From Eubacteriales bacterium (lineage in GTDB: Bacteria; Bacillota; Clostridia; Lachnospirales; Lachnospiraceae): a DNA stretch of 64,000 nucleotides. The DNA lies in assembly GCA_030526665.1 (NCBI GenBank), contig JAUNCI010000005.1, forward strand, positions 1 through 64,000. The letters are read 5' to 3'. Position numbers and translations under genes: made by a program. The notes under the pieces are model-generated. The model was not told where the DNA came from, made no database searches, and worked only from the letters and a program-made list of their open reading frames with translations. Positions 36,755-45,261 of the stretch are shown piece by piece (the first letter of the stretch is position 1; the number at the start of each line of letters is the position of its first letter).

Positions 36755-39325
36755 ATGAGCATGTTTACAAAAATCTTTGGGACGAGAAGTGAGCGCGAAG
36801 TAAAGCGTATCATGCCGTTGGTTGAAAAGACGGAAAGTCTTCGTCCTGAAATGCAGAAACTTACAGATGAACAGCTTCGAGATAAAACAAGTGAGTTCAA
36901 AAAACGTCTTTCAGAAGGCGAGACATTAGATGATTTGCTTCCGGAAGCATTTGCAACAGTACGTGAGGCTGCAAAGCGAGTGCTTGGAATGGAACATTAT
37001 CGTGTACAGATCATTGGTGGAACCATTCTTCATCAGGGACGTATTGCTGAGATGCGTACCGGTGAAGGTAAAACACTGGTATCAACTCTTCCTGCATACT
37101 TAAATGCTTTGGAAGGAAAAGGTGTACATATTGTTACCGTAAACGATTACCTGGCAAGTCGAGATGCTGAGTGGATGGGCAGAGTTCATGAATTCCTTGG
37201 ACTTACTGTTGGTGTTGTATTGAATGATATGAAACCGGAAGAACGTCGTGCAGCATACAATTGCGATATTACCTATGTTACAAACAATGAACTTGGCTTC
37301 GATTATCTGCGTGATAACATGGTTATCTACAAAGAACAGCTGGTACAGAGAGATTTACACTACTGTATCATCGATGAGGTCGACTCGGTTTTGATTGATG
37401 AAGCGCGTACACCGCTTATTATTTCCGGTCAGAGTGGAAAATCAACAAAATTATATGAAGTTTGTGATATTCTGGCAAAACAGCTGGAGCGTGGAGAAGC
37501 CAGTCATGAAATGACAAAAATGGCTGCTATCATGGGAGAAGAAGTTATTGAAACAGGCGATTTCGTTGTTAATGAAAAAGACAAAATCGTAAACCTTACT
37601 GAACAGGGTGTTCATAAAGTTGAGAAATTCTTCTCAATTGAAAACCTCGCAGATCCGGAAAACCTGGAGATCCAGCACAACATCATTCTTGCACTGCGTG
37701 CTCACAATCTGATGCACAAAGATCAGGACTATGTTGTAAAAGATGATGAGATTCTCATCGTTGATGAATTTACAGGCCGTATCATGCCGGGACGTCGTTA
37801 TTCAGATGGTCTGCATCAGGCAATCGAAGCAAAAGAACATGTAAAGGTAAAACGTGAGAGCAAAACACTTGCAACGATTACCTTCCAGAACTTCTTTAAC
37901 AAATACGACAAAAAAGGCGGTATGACAGGTACTGCTATCACAGAAGAAAAAGAATTCCGTGATATCTATGGAATGGACGTTGTCGAAATTCCTACAAATA
38001 GACCGGTACAGCGTATCGATCATGAAGACGCTGTATACATGACAAAGAAAGAAAAATACAATGCCGTAGTTCAGGCTGTTTTGGAAGCACATGCAAAACA
38101 TCAGCCGGTACTGGTTGGTACAATTACAATCGAAACTTCTGAACTTCTCAGCCGTATGCTGAAGAGACAGGGGATTCCGCATAATGTTTTGAATGCGAAA
38201 TTCCATGAAATTGAGGCGGAAATCGTAGCAAAAGCCGGTGAGGCAGATGCTGTAACAATCGCAACAAACATGGCTGGTCGTGGTACCGATATTAAGCTGG
38301 ATGATGTGGCAAAAGCTGCCGGCGGTCTTATGATCGTTGGTACTGAAAGACATGAATCCAGACGTATTGACAATCAGCTGCGTGGTCGTTCCGGTCGTCA
38401 GGGTGACCCGGGTGAATCTCGTTTCTACATCTCTCTTGAGGATGATCTGATGCGTCTGTTTGGTTCTGAGAGATTGATGGGTGTATTCCAGTCTCTCGGT
38501 GTTGCGGAAAATGAACAGATCGAACACAAAATGCTTTCCAATGCAATTCAGAAAGCACAGGAAAAAATCGAGTTTAACAACTTTGGTATTCGTAAAAACC
38601 TGTTGGATTACGACCAGGTTAACAATGACCAGAGAGAAATTATTTACAAAGAGAGACGCCAGGTACTTGATGGCGTAAATATGCGTGATGCAGTCTTCAA
38701 AATGATCGATGACATTGTTGAGAGAACTGTTGACATGGTATTCTCAGATGATGTGGATTCCGATGAATGGAATTTGGAAGAATTCAATTCCGTTCTCACA
38801 CCAATCATTCCAATCGAGCCATTGACAGCGGAAAAAGTTGCTGGCAAGAGAAAAAATGAGATGAAGAAGATCATCAAAGAAGAGGCTGTGAAGCTTTACG
38901 AAGAAAAAGAAAAAGAATTCGAAAATCCGGAACAGCTTCGTGAAATCGAACGTGTTATTCTTTTGAAGAGTATTGACAGCAAATGGATGGATCATATTGA
39001 CGATATGGAAATTCTTCGTCAGGGTATCGGACTTGTTGGATACGGACAGAGAGATCCGGTTGTTGAATACAAGATGCAGGCATTTGATATGTTCAATGGA
39101 ATGACCGACGTGATCGAAGAAGATACGGTACGTATGCTGTATCATGTTCGTATTGAACAGAAGATTGAACGTGAACAGGTTGCAAAAGTTACAGGAACAA
39201 ACAAAGACGATTCTGTTGCGAAAAAACCGGTTCAGAGAAAAGAAATTAAAGTTTATCCTAATGATCCGTGCCCATGTGGAAGCGGAAAGAAATATAAACA
39301 GTGTCACGGACGTAAACCTGTTTAA
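36755..39325 (+). CDS. secA: Protein translocase ATPase SecA
   Basis: An 856-residue SecA that drives preproteins through SecYEG. Walker A is MRTGEGKTL near residue 100, the DEAD-type box is [18 protein letters not shown] near 207, and the second helicase motifs are [14 protein letters not shown] and [18 protein letters not shown]. The C-terminal zinc motif [13 protein letters not shown] is intact. Standard length. Confidence 0.97.
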   Translation: MSMFTKIFGTRSEREVKRIMPLVEKTESLRPEMQKLTDEQLRDKTSEFKKRLSEGETLDDLLPEAFATVREAAKRVLGMEHYRVQIIGGTILHQGRIAEMRTGEGKTLVSTLPAYLNALEGKGVHIVTVNDYLASRDAEWMGRVHEFLGLTVGVVLNDMKPEERRAAYNCDITYVTNNELGFDYLRDNMVIYKEQLVQRDLHYCIIDEVDSVLIDEARTPLIISGQSGKSTKLYEVCDILAKQLERGEASHEMTKMAAIMGEEVIETGDFVVNEKDKIVNLTEQGVHKVEKFFSIENLADPENLEIQHNIILALRAHNLMHKDQDYVVKDDEILIVDEFTGRIMPGRRYSDGLHQAIEAKEHVKVKRESKTLATITFQNFFNKYDKKGGMTGTAITEEKEFRDIYGMDVVEIPTNRPVQRIDHEDAVYMTKKEKYNAVVQAVLEAHAKHQPVLVGTITIETSELLSRMLKRQGIPHNVLNAKFHEIEAEIVAKAGEADAVTIATNMAGRGTDIKLDDVAKAAGGLMIVGTERHESRRIDNQLRGRSGRQGDPGESRFYISLEDDLMRLFGSERLMGVFQSLGVAENEQIEHKMLSNAIQKAQEKIEFNNFGIRKNLLDYDQVNNDQREIIYKERRQVLDGVNMRDAVFKMIDDIVERTVDMVFSDDVDSDEWNLEEFNSVLTPIIPIEPLTAEKVAGKRKNEMKKIIKEEAVKLYEEKEKEFENPEQLREIERVILLKSIDSKWMDHIDDMEILRQGIGLVGYGQRDPVVEYKMQAFDMFNGMTDVIEEDTVRMLYHVRIEQKIEREQVAKVTGTNKDDSVAKKPVQRKEIKVYPNDPCPCGSGKKYKQCHGRKPV

Positions 39326-39338
39326 TCGCATTCAGGAA

Positions 39339-39370
39339 ATCCCCCGCAAATATGCGGGGGATTATTTTTT
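39339..39370. terminator. Terminator after secA, overlapping the end of the AraC gene
   Basis: ATCCCCCGCA (39339-39348) pairs with TGCGGGGGAT (39353-39362) around AATA; a T-run follows on the plus strand. The convergent AraC gene stops at 39362 within it. Confidence 0.9.
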
Positions 39371-40231
39371 GTCATTTTCGGTGGCGGTCGGTTTATGACC
39401 GAATTGTTTTTTGTATGCGCGTTCAAAGGTAGAATAGTCATGAAAACCACACTGTAGTGCAGCTTTTGTGACGGGGATTTTTTGAGCGATTAATTGCTGC
39501 GCCCAGAGCAGACGTTTGTTTTGAACATAGCTGTGGACGGTATAACCGGTCTCAGCCTTGAATTTTCTCATCATATAATATCGGCTGATGTAGAACTTTT
39601 GAGAAAGACGCTCGATAGACAAATCATCGGACAAATTTTGGTTTATATAAGAAAGAATCTGATCGATCTGCGAATCGGAATGGTAGATGTGCTGATCTAC
39701 GATATATTCTTTGTTTAAAAAGATTCTGTTTAAATAAACCATGAACTGTGTAAAAAGAGCATCTTTTAAAAGATCGGCACCAAATGCGGTATCCTGTTCG
39801 GCTTTGCGAAGATTTTTCAAGAGTTTTTGAAGATCTTCACCGATTTCGTCATACAGACGAACCAGATTAAAACTGCGGTCATTGGCTTTGGCAAAGCAGC
39901 GAATCAGATCGGAGCGATCGATGTCATCCCGAATCCAGAGAATGATTCGTTCATAGGGAACGGAGGAATCGATTTCCGGTTTGTGGATGGCATGACGGCT
40001 GACCAGGAGAATATCACCCGGCTGCAAAGGGTAAGCTTTTCCTTCAATATGGTAAGTGACCTTCCCGGAGAGAAAAACAATGACTTTATGAAAGTCATGG
40101 AAGTGATACGAATAAGCTTTCTCCGTTTGATCTTTAATGTGAAATAAACGATAAGATTCGTTTAGATAACCTGTTTTTTCATAATGCCCAAAAGAACTCA
40201 TTTCCGTGAGCTGCTGTGTGGATGTTGTCAT
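39362..40231 (-). CDS. AraC-family transcriptional regulator with cupin sensor
   Basis: A 289-residue regulator. The N-terminal cupin-like sensor has YHFHDFHKVIVFLSGKVTYH and PLQPGDILLVSRHAIHKPE. The C-terminal ~100 residues carry two helix-turn-helix motifs (LSIERLSQKFYISRYYMMRKFK and VTKAALQCGFHDYSTFERAY-KKQFG). Such proteins usually sense sugars or small metabolites. The ATG at 40231 is preferred because AGAGG lies upstream; the frame extends to 40300 without support. Its target is not obvious; the divergent neighbour is the dapF homologue. Confidence 0.88.
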   Translation of the reverse strand: MTTSTQQLTEMSSFGHYEKTGYLNESYRLFHIKDQTEKAYSYHFHDFHKVIVFLSGKVTYHIEGKAYPLQPGDILLVSRHAIHKPEIDSSVPYERIILWIRDDIDRSDLIRCFAKANDRSFNLVRLYDEIGEDLQKLLKNLRKAEQDTAFGADLLKDALFTQFMVYLNRIFLNKEYIVDQHIYHSDSQIDQILSYINQNLSDDLSIERLSQKFYISRYYMMRKFKAETGYTVHSYVQNKRLLWAQQLIAQKIPVTKAALQCGFHDYSTFERAYKKQFGHKPTATENDKK

Positions 40232-40425
40232 GACATAGAAACCTCTGTTTATGTAGTGTGGTTGTAACTTCTCTCGCCTTACAAGTAATCTGGCTACCAT
40301 ATATCATAACGGATGAAAGCACTATTTGCAATATTTATCGCATTTATCCTCATATACATGACAAAAATATGCTATATAATAGAATTATATGAGACCGAAA
40401 GTATATTTTGGGAGGAAAAATAAAA

Positions 40426-41274
40426 ATGAGAGACAGTATTGTAATGGTTAAATACCAGGGACTGGGAAATGATTATTTGATTATAGATGCCAATAAAAAC
40501 CGTATGCAGCTTCAGGGAAAAAAGGTTTCCTTATTATGCCAGAGAGGATTTGGACTTGGAGCAGATGGTGTTCTGTACGGACCGGTTGATATTAATGGAA
40601 AAATGGGAGTTCGTATTTTTAACTCCGATGGAAGTGAATCGGCAATCAGCGGTAATGGGGTTCGTATTTTTGCGAAATATCTGATCGATCAGGAATATGT
40701 AAAAGAGTCAACATTCGAAATTGAAACACTTGCAGGTACAATTGAAGTGGAATGTCTGAACAGCCGTGCGACGGAATTTAAAGTAAAAATGGGAAAAGCA
40801 TCTTTTATTTCAGAAGATATTCCGGTTTCCGGTGGTGTTCGAGAAGTAATCAATGAAACTTTTACATTTAACGGAAAAGATTATAAGGCAACCTGTCTTA
40901 CCATTGGAAATCCGCACTGCATTATTTTTATGGATGCGGTAAACGAGCAGACCGTCAAAGAGCTGGGACCATATGTAGAAATGGATGATGCATTTCCGGA
41001 AAGAATGAATCTTCAGATCTGTAAATTGATCGACAAGGGAAATATGGATATTGAAATCTGGGAAAGAGGTTCCGGTTATACAAAAGCATCCGGAACGGGC
41101 AGCTGTGCGGCATTTGCAGCGGCATATCGTCTGGGGCTGGTAGAATCGAGAGTAAATGTAAATCAGCCGGGCGGTATGATTCAGATCGACATAGAAGAAG
41201 ATGGCAGCATTTATATGACCGGAAGTGTGGGATATGTAGCAGATATGTCCGTAGCTGAAAGCTTTTTTTCATGA
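40426..41274 (+). CDS. dapF: DapF-fold epimerase homologue lacking both catalytic cysteines
   Basis: A 282-residue member of the diaminopimelate epimerase family. The fold motifs are intact: YQGLGNDYLIID, FNSDGSES, TIGNPHCIIF and WERGSGYTKA. In canonical DapF two cysteines act as acid and base (C73 and C217 in Haemophilus). Here the first motif reads AISGNGVRI, with Ser75 for Cys, and the second reads KASGTGSCAA, with Ser222 for Cys. Both changes are direct single-codon readings (AGC at 40648, TCC at 41089). The enzyme may be a divergent epimerase, have another substrate, or be inactive. GGGAGG ten bases before the ATG at 40426 decides the start. Confidence 0.85.
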   Translation: MRDSIVMVKYQGLGNDYLIIDANKNRMQLQGKKVSLLCQRGFGLGADGVLYGPVDINGKMGVRIFNSDGSESAISGNGVRIFAKYLIDQEYVKESTFEIETLAGTIEVECLNSRATEFKVKMGKASFISEDIPVSGGVREVINETFTFNGKDYKATCLTIGNPHCIIFMDAVNEQTVKELGPYVEMDDAFPERMNLQICKLIDKGNMDIEIWERGSGYTKASGTGSCAAFAAAYRLGLVESRVNVNQPGGMIQIDIEEDGSIYMTGSVGYVADMSVAESFFS

Positions 41275-41335
41275 CAAATGCCTGCATGATGAAGTGGAAA
41301 TGTGAAGAGCATAATGAAATAGGCAGGAAAATTAT

Positions 41336-41371
41336 GGAGATATCTTAAATTTGAGATATCTCCTATTTGTA
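41336..41371 (+). terminator. Terminator after the dapF homologue
   Basis: GGAGATATCT (41336-41345) pairs perfectly with AGATATCTCC (41354-41363) around an eight-base loop, followed by a T-rich stretch. Confidence 0.75.
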
Positions 41372-41409
41372 TTTTGAAATGGAATATGATATTCTGAGAT
41401 ATGTGTATG

Positions 41410-41445
41410 TGCGTCACTGAAAGACATCGGATACAATGTGACGCA
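41410..41445 (+). promoter_or_regulatory. Hairpin upstream of prfB
   Basis: TGCGTCAC (41410-41417) pairs with GTGACGCA (41438-41445) around 20 bases. It lies 30 bases before the prfB start and could be an operator or a leader hairpin. Confidence 0.35.
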
Positions 41446-41474
41446 TGCAGATTTTATAGAAAGAAGGTGAAGCT

Positions 41475-42594
41475 GTGGTTGAATTAGATCAGTTCAAGTC
41501 AATACTTGCAACATACACGGAACCATTAGTGGAAGTGAGGGATTCACTTTGACCTCGCTAACAAAGAGCAGAGGATTGAAGAATTAGAGCGTGAAATGGA
41601 AGCGCCGAATTTCTGGGATGATGCAGAAGCCTCTCAGAAAAAAATGAAAGAACTCAAAGATATGAAAGATGACATGGAGACATATCAGAATCTTGTTTCT
41701 CAGATGGAAGATATGGAAACCATGATTGAAATGGGATATGAGGAAAATGATCCGGATCTGATTCCTGAAATTCAGGAAATGCTGGATGAATTTATTCAAA
41801 GCTATGAAGAAATCCGTGTGAAAACACTTTTGTCAGGCGAATATGATTCCGAAAATGCCATTATAAAATTGAATGCGGGTGCCGGTGGAACAGAAGCCTG
41901 TGACTGGTGCAGCATGTTATATCGTATGTATAGTCGTTGGGTGGATCGAAAAGGATTCACAATGGAGGTTCTCGATTATCTGGATGGTGATGAGGCCGGA
42001 ATTAAATCGGTTACTTTCCAGGTGAATGGAACAAATGCATATGGATATTTGAAATCTGAAAAAGGTGTTCATCGTCTTGTACGTATCTCACCGTTTAATG
42101 CTGCAGGAAAACGTCAGACATCTTTTGTTTCCTGTGATGTTATGCCGGATATTGAGAAGGATCTGGATGTTGAAATCAATGACGATGATATTCGTATCGA
42201 CACCTACCGAAGCAGTGGTGCCGGCGGTCAGCATATTAACAAAACTTCTTCTGCAATTCGTATCACACATTTCCCGACGGGAATTGTTGTACAGTGTCAG
42301 AATGAACGTTCTCAGCATATGAACAAAGATAAAGCTATGCAGATGCTGAAAGCAAAATTATATCTTTTGAAGCAGCAGGAAGCACAGGAGAAACTTTCCG
42401 GTATTCGTGGAGAAGTTACAGATATCGGCTGGGGAAATCAGATTCGTTCTTATGTTATGCAGCCATACAAGATGGTAAAAGACCTTAGAACTTCAGAAGA
42501 AACAGGAAATGTGGATGCCGTTATGGATGGTGGTATTGATATTTTTATTAATGCATATCTGAAATGGCTTGCACTTGCCAAAAAGTCTGAATAA
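41475..42594 (+). CDS. prfB: Peptide chain release factor 2, programmed +1 frameshift
   Basis: RF2 reads stop codons UGA and UAA. The gene starts at a GTG at 41475, with AAGGTG just upstream, and runs 25 codons to CTT TGA at 41547-41552. The +1 slip on CTT skips T41550 and resumes at GAC (41551), giving DLANKEQRIEELERE and the rest of a 372-residue RF2. A GAGGG element stands upstream of the slip site as the internal Shine-Dalgarno. The GGQ loop is SSGAGGQHINKTSSA and the codon-recognition motif SPF is in VRISPFNAAGKRQTSF. The in-frame TGA makes RF2 regulate its own synthesis, as in E. coli. Confidence 0.95.
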
Positions 42595-42618
42595 TAGAGT
42601 AGAACGCGAGGAATTTCG

Positions 42619-43071
42619 ATGTCAAAAAGAACAGACGGAAATAAGTACTATGTGCTGAAAGAACATGCTGTTCCGGAAGTACTTCTGAAGGTCGTAGAAG
42701 CGAAAAAGCTTTTAGATTCCGGAAAGATTGATACGGTGCAGGAAGCAGCGGAACTCAGTGGGATCAGCAGAAGCTCGTTTTATAAATACAAAGATGATAT
42801 TTTTCCGTTTTATGAGGATACAAAGGGCAAGAAAATCACATTTCTGATTCAAATGGACGATGAGCCGGGATTGCTGTCAAATGTTCTTCAAAGTATTGCA
42901 AAGGAAAATGGAAATATTTTAACAATAAATCAGAGTATACCGATCAATGGTGTTGCATCCCTGACACTGAGTGTAAATATTTTGCCGGAAAAAGGCGACT
43001 CAGAGTCAATGATTGAGGCGATTCAAGCCTGCGAAGGGCTTCACTATGTCAAGATTCTGGGAAGTGAATAG
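42619..43071 (+). CDS. ACT domain protein, PheB/UPF0735 type
   Basis: A 150-residue protein. The N-terminal ~65 residues hold a helix-turn-helix-like segment (VQEAAELSGISRSSFYKYKDDIFPF), and residues ~72-150 an ACT domain (ITFLIQMDDEPGLLSNVLQSIAKENGNILTI). ACT domains bind amino acids, and this family commonly stands before homoserine dehydrogenase or aspartokinase. Here lysC follows after 76 bases, which suggests amino-acid-dependent control of the aspartate pathway. Confidence 0.88.
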   Translation: MSKRTDGNKYYVLKEHAVPEVLLKVVEAKKLLDSGKIDTVQEAAELSGISRSSFYKYKDDIFPFYEDTKGKKITFLIQMDDEPGLLSNVLQSIAKENGNILTINQSIPINGVASLTLSVNILPEKGDSESMIEAIQACEGLHYVKILGSE

Positions 43072-43147
43072 ATGTTTTGGGCACTTTCGAACGAGACGAG
43101 AAAAGAATAACATGATTTGAAAATCATGGAAGAAACAGGTGGATAAA

Positions 43148-44356
43148 ATGTTAATAGTTAAAAAATTTGGCGGCACATCTGTTGCAAACAAAGAGCGGAT
43201 TTTTTATGTCGCAAGTCGATGCGTTGAAGAGTATCTCAAAGGAAACGATGTGATCGTAGTCGTATCGGCTATGGGAAAATATACGGATGAGCTGGTTTCT
43301 CTTGCGCAGGATATCAATGAAAAACCTCCGAAAAGAGAGATGGATATGCTGTTTACGATTGGTGAGCAGATGTCTGCGGCATTGATGGCAATGGCTTTGA
43401 ACAAATTAAATGTTCCGGCGGTTTCATTAAATGCTTTTCAAATTGCAATGCATACGACAAGTGCGCATGGGTCTGCCCGTTTGAAACGTATCGATACGGA
43501 ACGAATTCGAAGAGAACTGGAAAATCGCAAAATTGTTGTGGTAACCGGTTTTCAGGGTGTAAATAAATATGATGATTACACCACATTGGGAAGAGGCGGA
43601 TCAGATACAACAGCAGTTGCACTGGCGGCAGCTCTTCATGCAGATGCGTGTGAAATCTATACAGATGTTGATGGCATTTATACTGCAGATCCTCGAAAGG
43701 TACCATCAGCCAGAAAACTCAAAGAGATTACATATGATGAAATGTTGGATCTGGCAACGCTTGGCGCCGGCGTTCTTCACAACCGTTCTGTGGAGATGGC
43801 CAAAAAATACGGAGTGCCGCTGGTTGTGCGTTCAAGCATGAATAATAGTGAAGGTACTGTGGTTAAGGAGGAAGTTTCAGTGGAAAGAATGTTAATCAGT
43901 GGTGTCGCTTTAGACACAGATTCAGTTCGAATTGCTGTGATTGGTTTAAAAGATGTGCCTGGTATGGCATTTAAATTATTTGATCTGCTTGCAAAGAAAA
44001 ACATCAATGTGGATGTGATTCTGCAGTCAATCGGTAGACATGGAACAAAAGATATTTCGTTTACGGTGAATGGAACAGACTTTGATGATGCAGTGTCAGT
44101 CCTTGAAGCCGGAAAAGCAAGACTGGGCTATGAAGAACTCCGTGCAGAGAAAAATATTGCAAAACTTTCTATCGTTGGAGCCGGTATGATGAGTAATCCG
44201 GGTGTAGCGGCAAGAATGTTTGAGTGCCTGTACAATTCAGGGATTAATATCAATATGATTTCTACCTCAGAGATTCGTGTTACGGTTTTGATAAACGAAA
44301 AAGACGGTGTTCGAGCAATGAATGCCGTACACGATGCGTTTGATCTGGGAGATTGA
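43148..44356 (+). CDS. lysC: Aspartate kinase
   Basis: A 402-residue aspartokinase, the first step from aspartate to lysine, threonine and methionine. The N-terminal KKFGGTSVANKERI and the GRGGSDTTAVALAAAL and DVDGIYTADPRKV motifs mark the kinase domain. Two C-terminal ACT domains (from ~residue 260) allow feedback inhibition by lysine or threonine. AGGTGG five bases before the ATG at 43148 supports this start over a GTG at 43139. Confidence 0.95.
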   Translation: MLIVKKFGGTSVANKERIFYVASRCVEEYLKGNDVIVVVSAMGKYTDELVSLAQDINEKPPKREMDMLFTIGEQMSAALMAMALNKLNVPAVSLNAFQIAMHTTSAHGSARLKRIDTERIRRELENRKIVVVTGFQGVNKYDDYTTLGRGGSDTTAVALAAALHADACEIYTDVDGIYTADPRKVPSARKLKEITYDEMLDLATLGAGVLHNRSVEMAKKYGVPLVVRSSMNNSEGTVVKEEVSVERMLISGVALDTDSVRIAVIGLKDVPGMAFKLFDLLAKKNINVDVILQSIGRHGTKDISFTVNGTDFDDAVSVLEAGKARLGYEELRAEKNIAKLSIVGAGMMSNPGVAARMFECLYNSGININMISTSEIRVTVLINEKDGVRAMNAVHDAFDLGD

Positions 44357-44401
44357 TTGCAGGAGAAACGTACTCAGGCAGAATAGAAAAGCTAAAATAA
44401 T

Positions 44402-44427
44402 GAGCTCTGCGGGGATACGCAGAGCTC
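44402..44427. terminator. Perfect hairpin after lysC
   Basis: GAGCTCTGCG (44402-44411) pairs with CGCAGAGCTC (44418-44427) around six bases. There is no T-tract after it, so it may be a weak or factor-dependent terminator, or an RNA-stabilising hairpin. Confidence 0.55.
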
Positions 44428-44463
44428 GACTTGAGTTGGATTTTATTTCTGAGGTATGAAAGA

Positions 44464-45261
44464 ATGAAAAATGGAATTCGTGCATGGAAGCAAATTGCGA
44501 AGAGAAGTCTGAAGGGAAATTACAGGCTTCCGATTATGGCAGCAGTCATTCTTCTTTTGTTAAATGTGATTGGAAGTGATTTTGCTGTTCGATTGTTTCC
44601 GGGAGATGATGCACTCACGATTGCGGTATCCCAGATTTTTGCTTTTATTGTGTCATTGTTGATCACGATCTACACAACCGGTGTGGGATACATGTATTTA
44701 CATATTTCGCGAAAAGAACAGGCCTCAGCGGCTGATTTGATATATTTTTTTAAGCACCAGCCGGATCGAATTCTGCTGTCGGCATTTGTTGTTTCTGTGA
44801 TTGAATATGTTATGACGATACCGGCAAGCTATTATGGATTTACGCATACGACAGGCGCAACGATGGAGGAACTGCGTGTTTGGATGATGCATATTATGAT
44901 GTATTCCTTTGCGTCACTTATCCTCACATTTATTTTTACGCTGCCATTTAAACTTACGTTTTATTTATTGGCAGATGATAAAGAACTGGGCAGCTTTGAG
45001 GCTTTGAAGCTTAGCTGCGTATATATGAAAAAAAACTGGGGAAAATATCTGCTTTTGGAGCTTAGTTTCATTCCCTGGATGCTTATTTGCTTATATCTGA
45101 CATTTGGAATTGGATTTTTATGGCTCATACCATATATGAAAATGTCGGAGACCGTATTTTACAGAAACATAAGAGGTGAATTAGATGGATATTTTACAGA
45201 TGATAACGAACGAATTGAAGGTGGACAAATGGCAGGTGGAAGCGGCCGTCAAATTGATTGA
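44464..45261 (+). CDS. DUF975-family membrane protein
   Basis: A 265-residue integral membrane protein with about six hydrophobic segments. It shows the DUF975 pattern: an amphipathic N-terminus (AWKQIAKRSLKGNYRLPI), a Phe/Asp-rich middle loop, and SFEALKLSCVYMKKNWGKYLLLELSFIPW near residue 185. Function of the family is unknown. Its final 77 bases overlap the start of tex in a different frame, so the hydrophilic C-terminal tail is encoded within tex. Confidence 0.82.
   Translation: MKNGIRAWKQIAKRSLKGNYRLPIMAAVILLLLNVIGSDFAVRLFPGDDALTIAVSQIFAFIVSLLITIYTTGVGYMYLHISRKEQASAADLIYFFKHQPDRILLSAFVVSVIEYVMTIPASYYGFTHTTGATMEELRVWMMHIMMYSFASLILTFIFTLPFKLTFYLLADDKELGSFEALKLSCVYMKKNWGKYLLLELSFIPWMLICLYLTFGIGFLWLIPYMKMSETVFYRNIRGELDGYFTDDNERIEGGQMAGGSGRQID

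Noticed and set aside
41596..42594. A truncated prfB starting at the ATG at 41596
   Set aside because: The missing N-terminus is encoded upstream in the other frame from 41475, joined by the classic CTT-TGA-C frameshift site, so the gene is complete.
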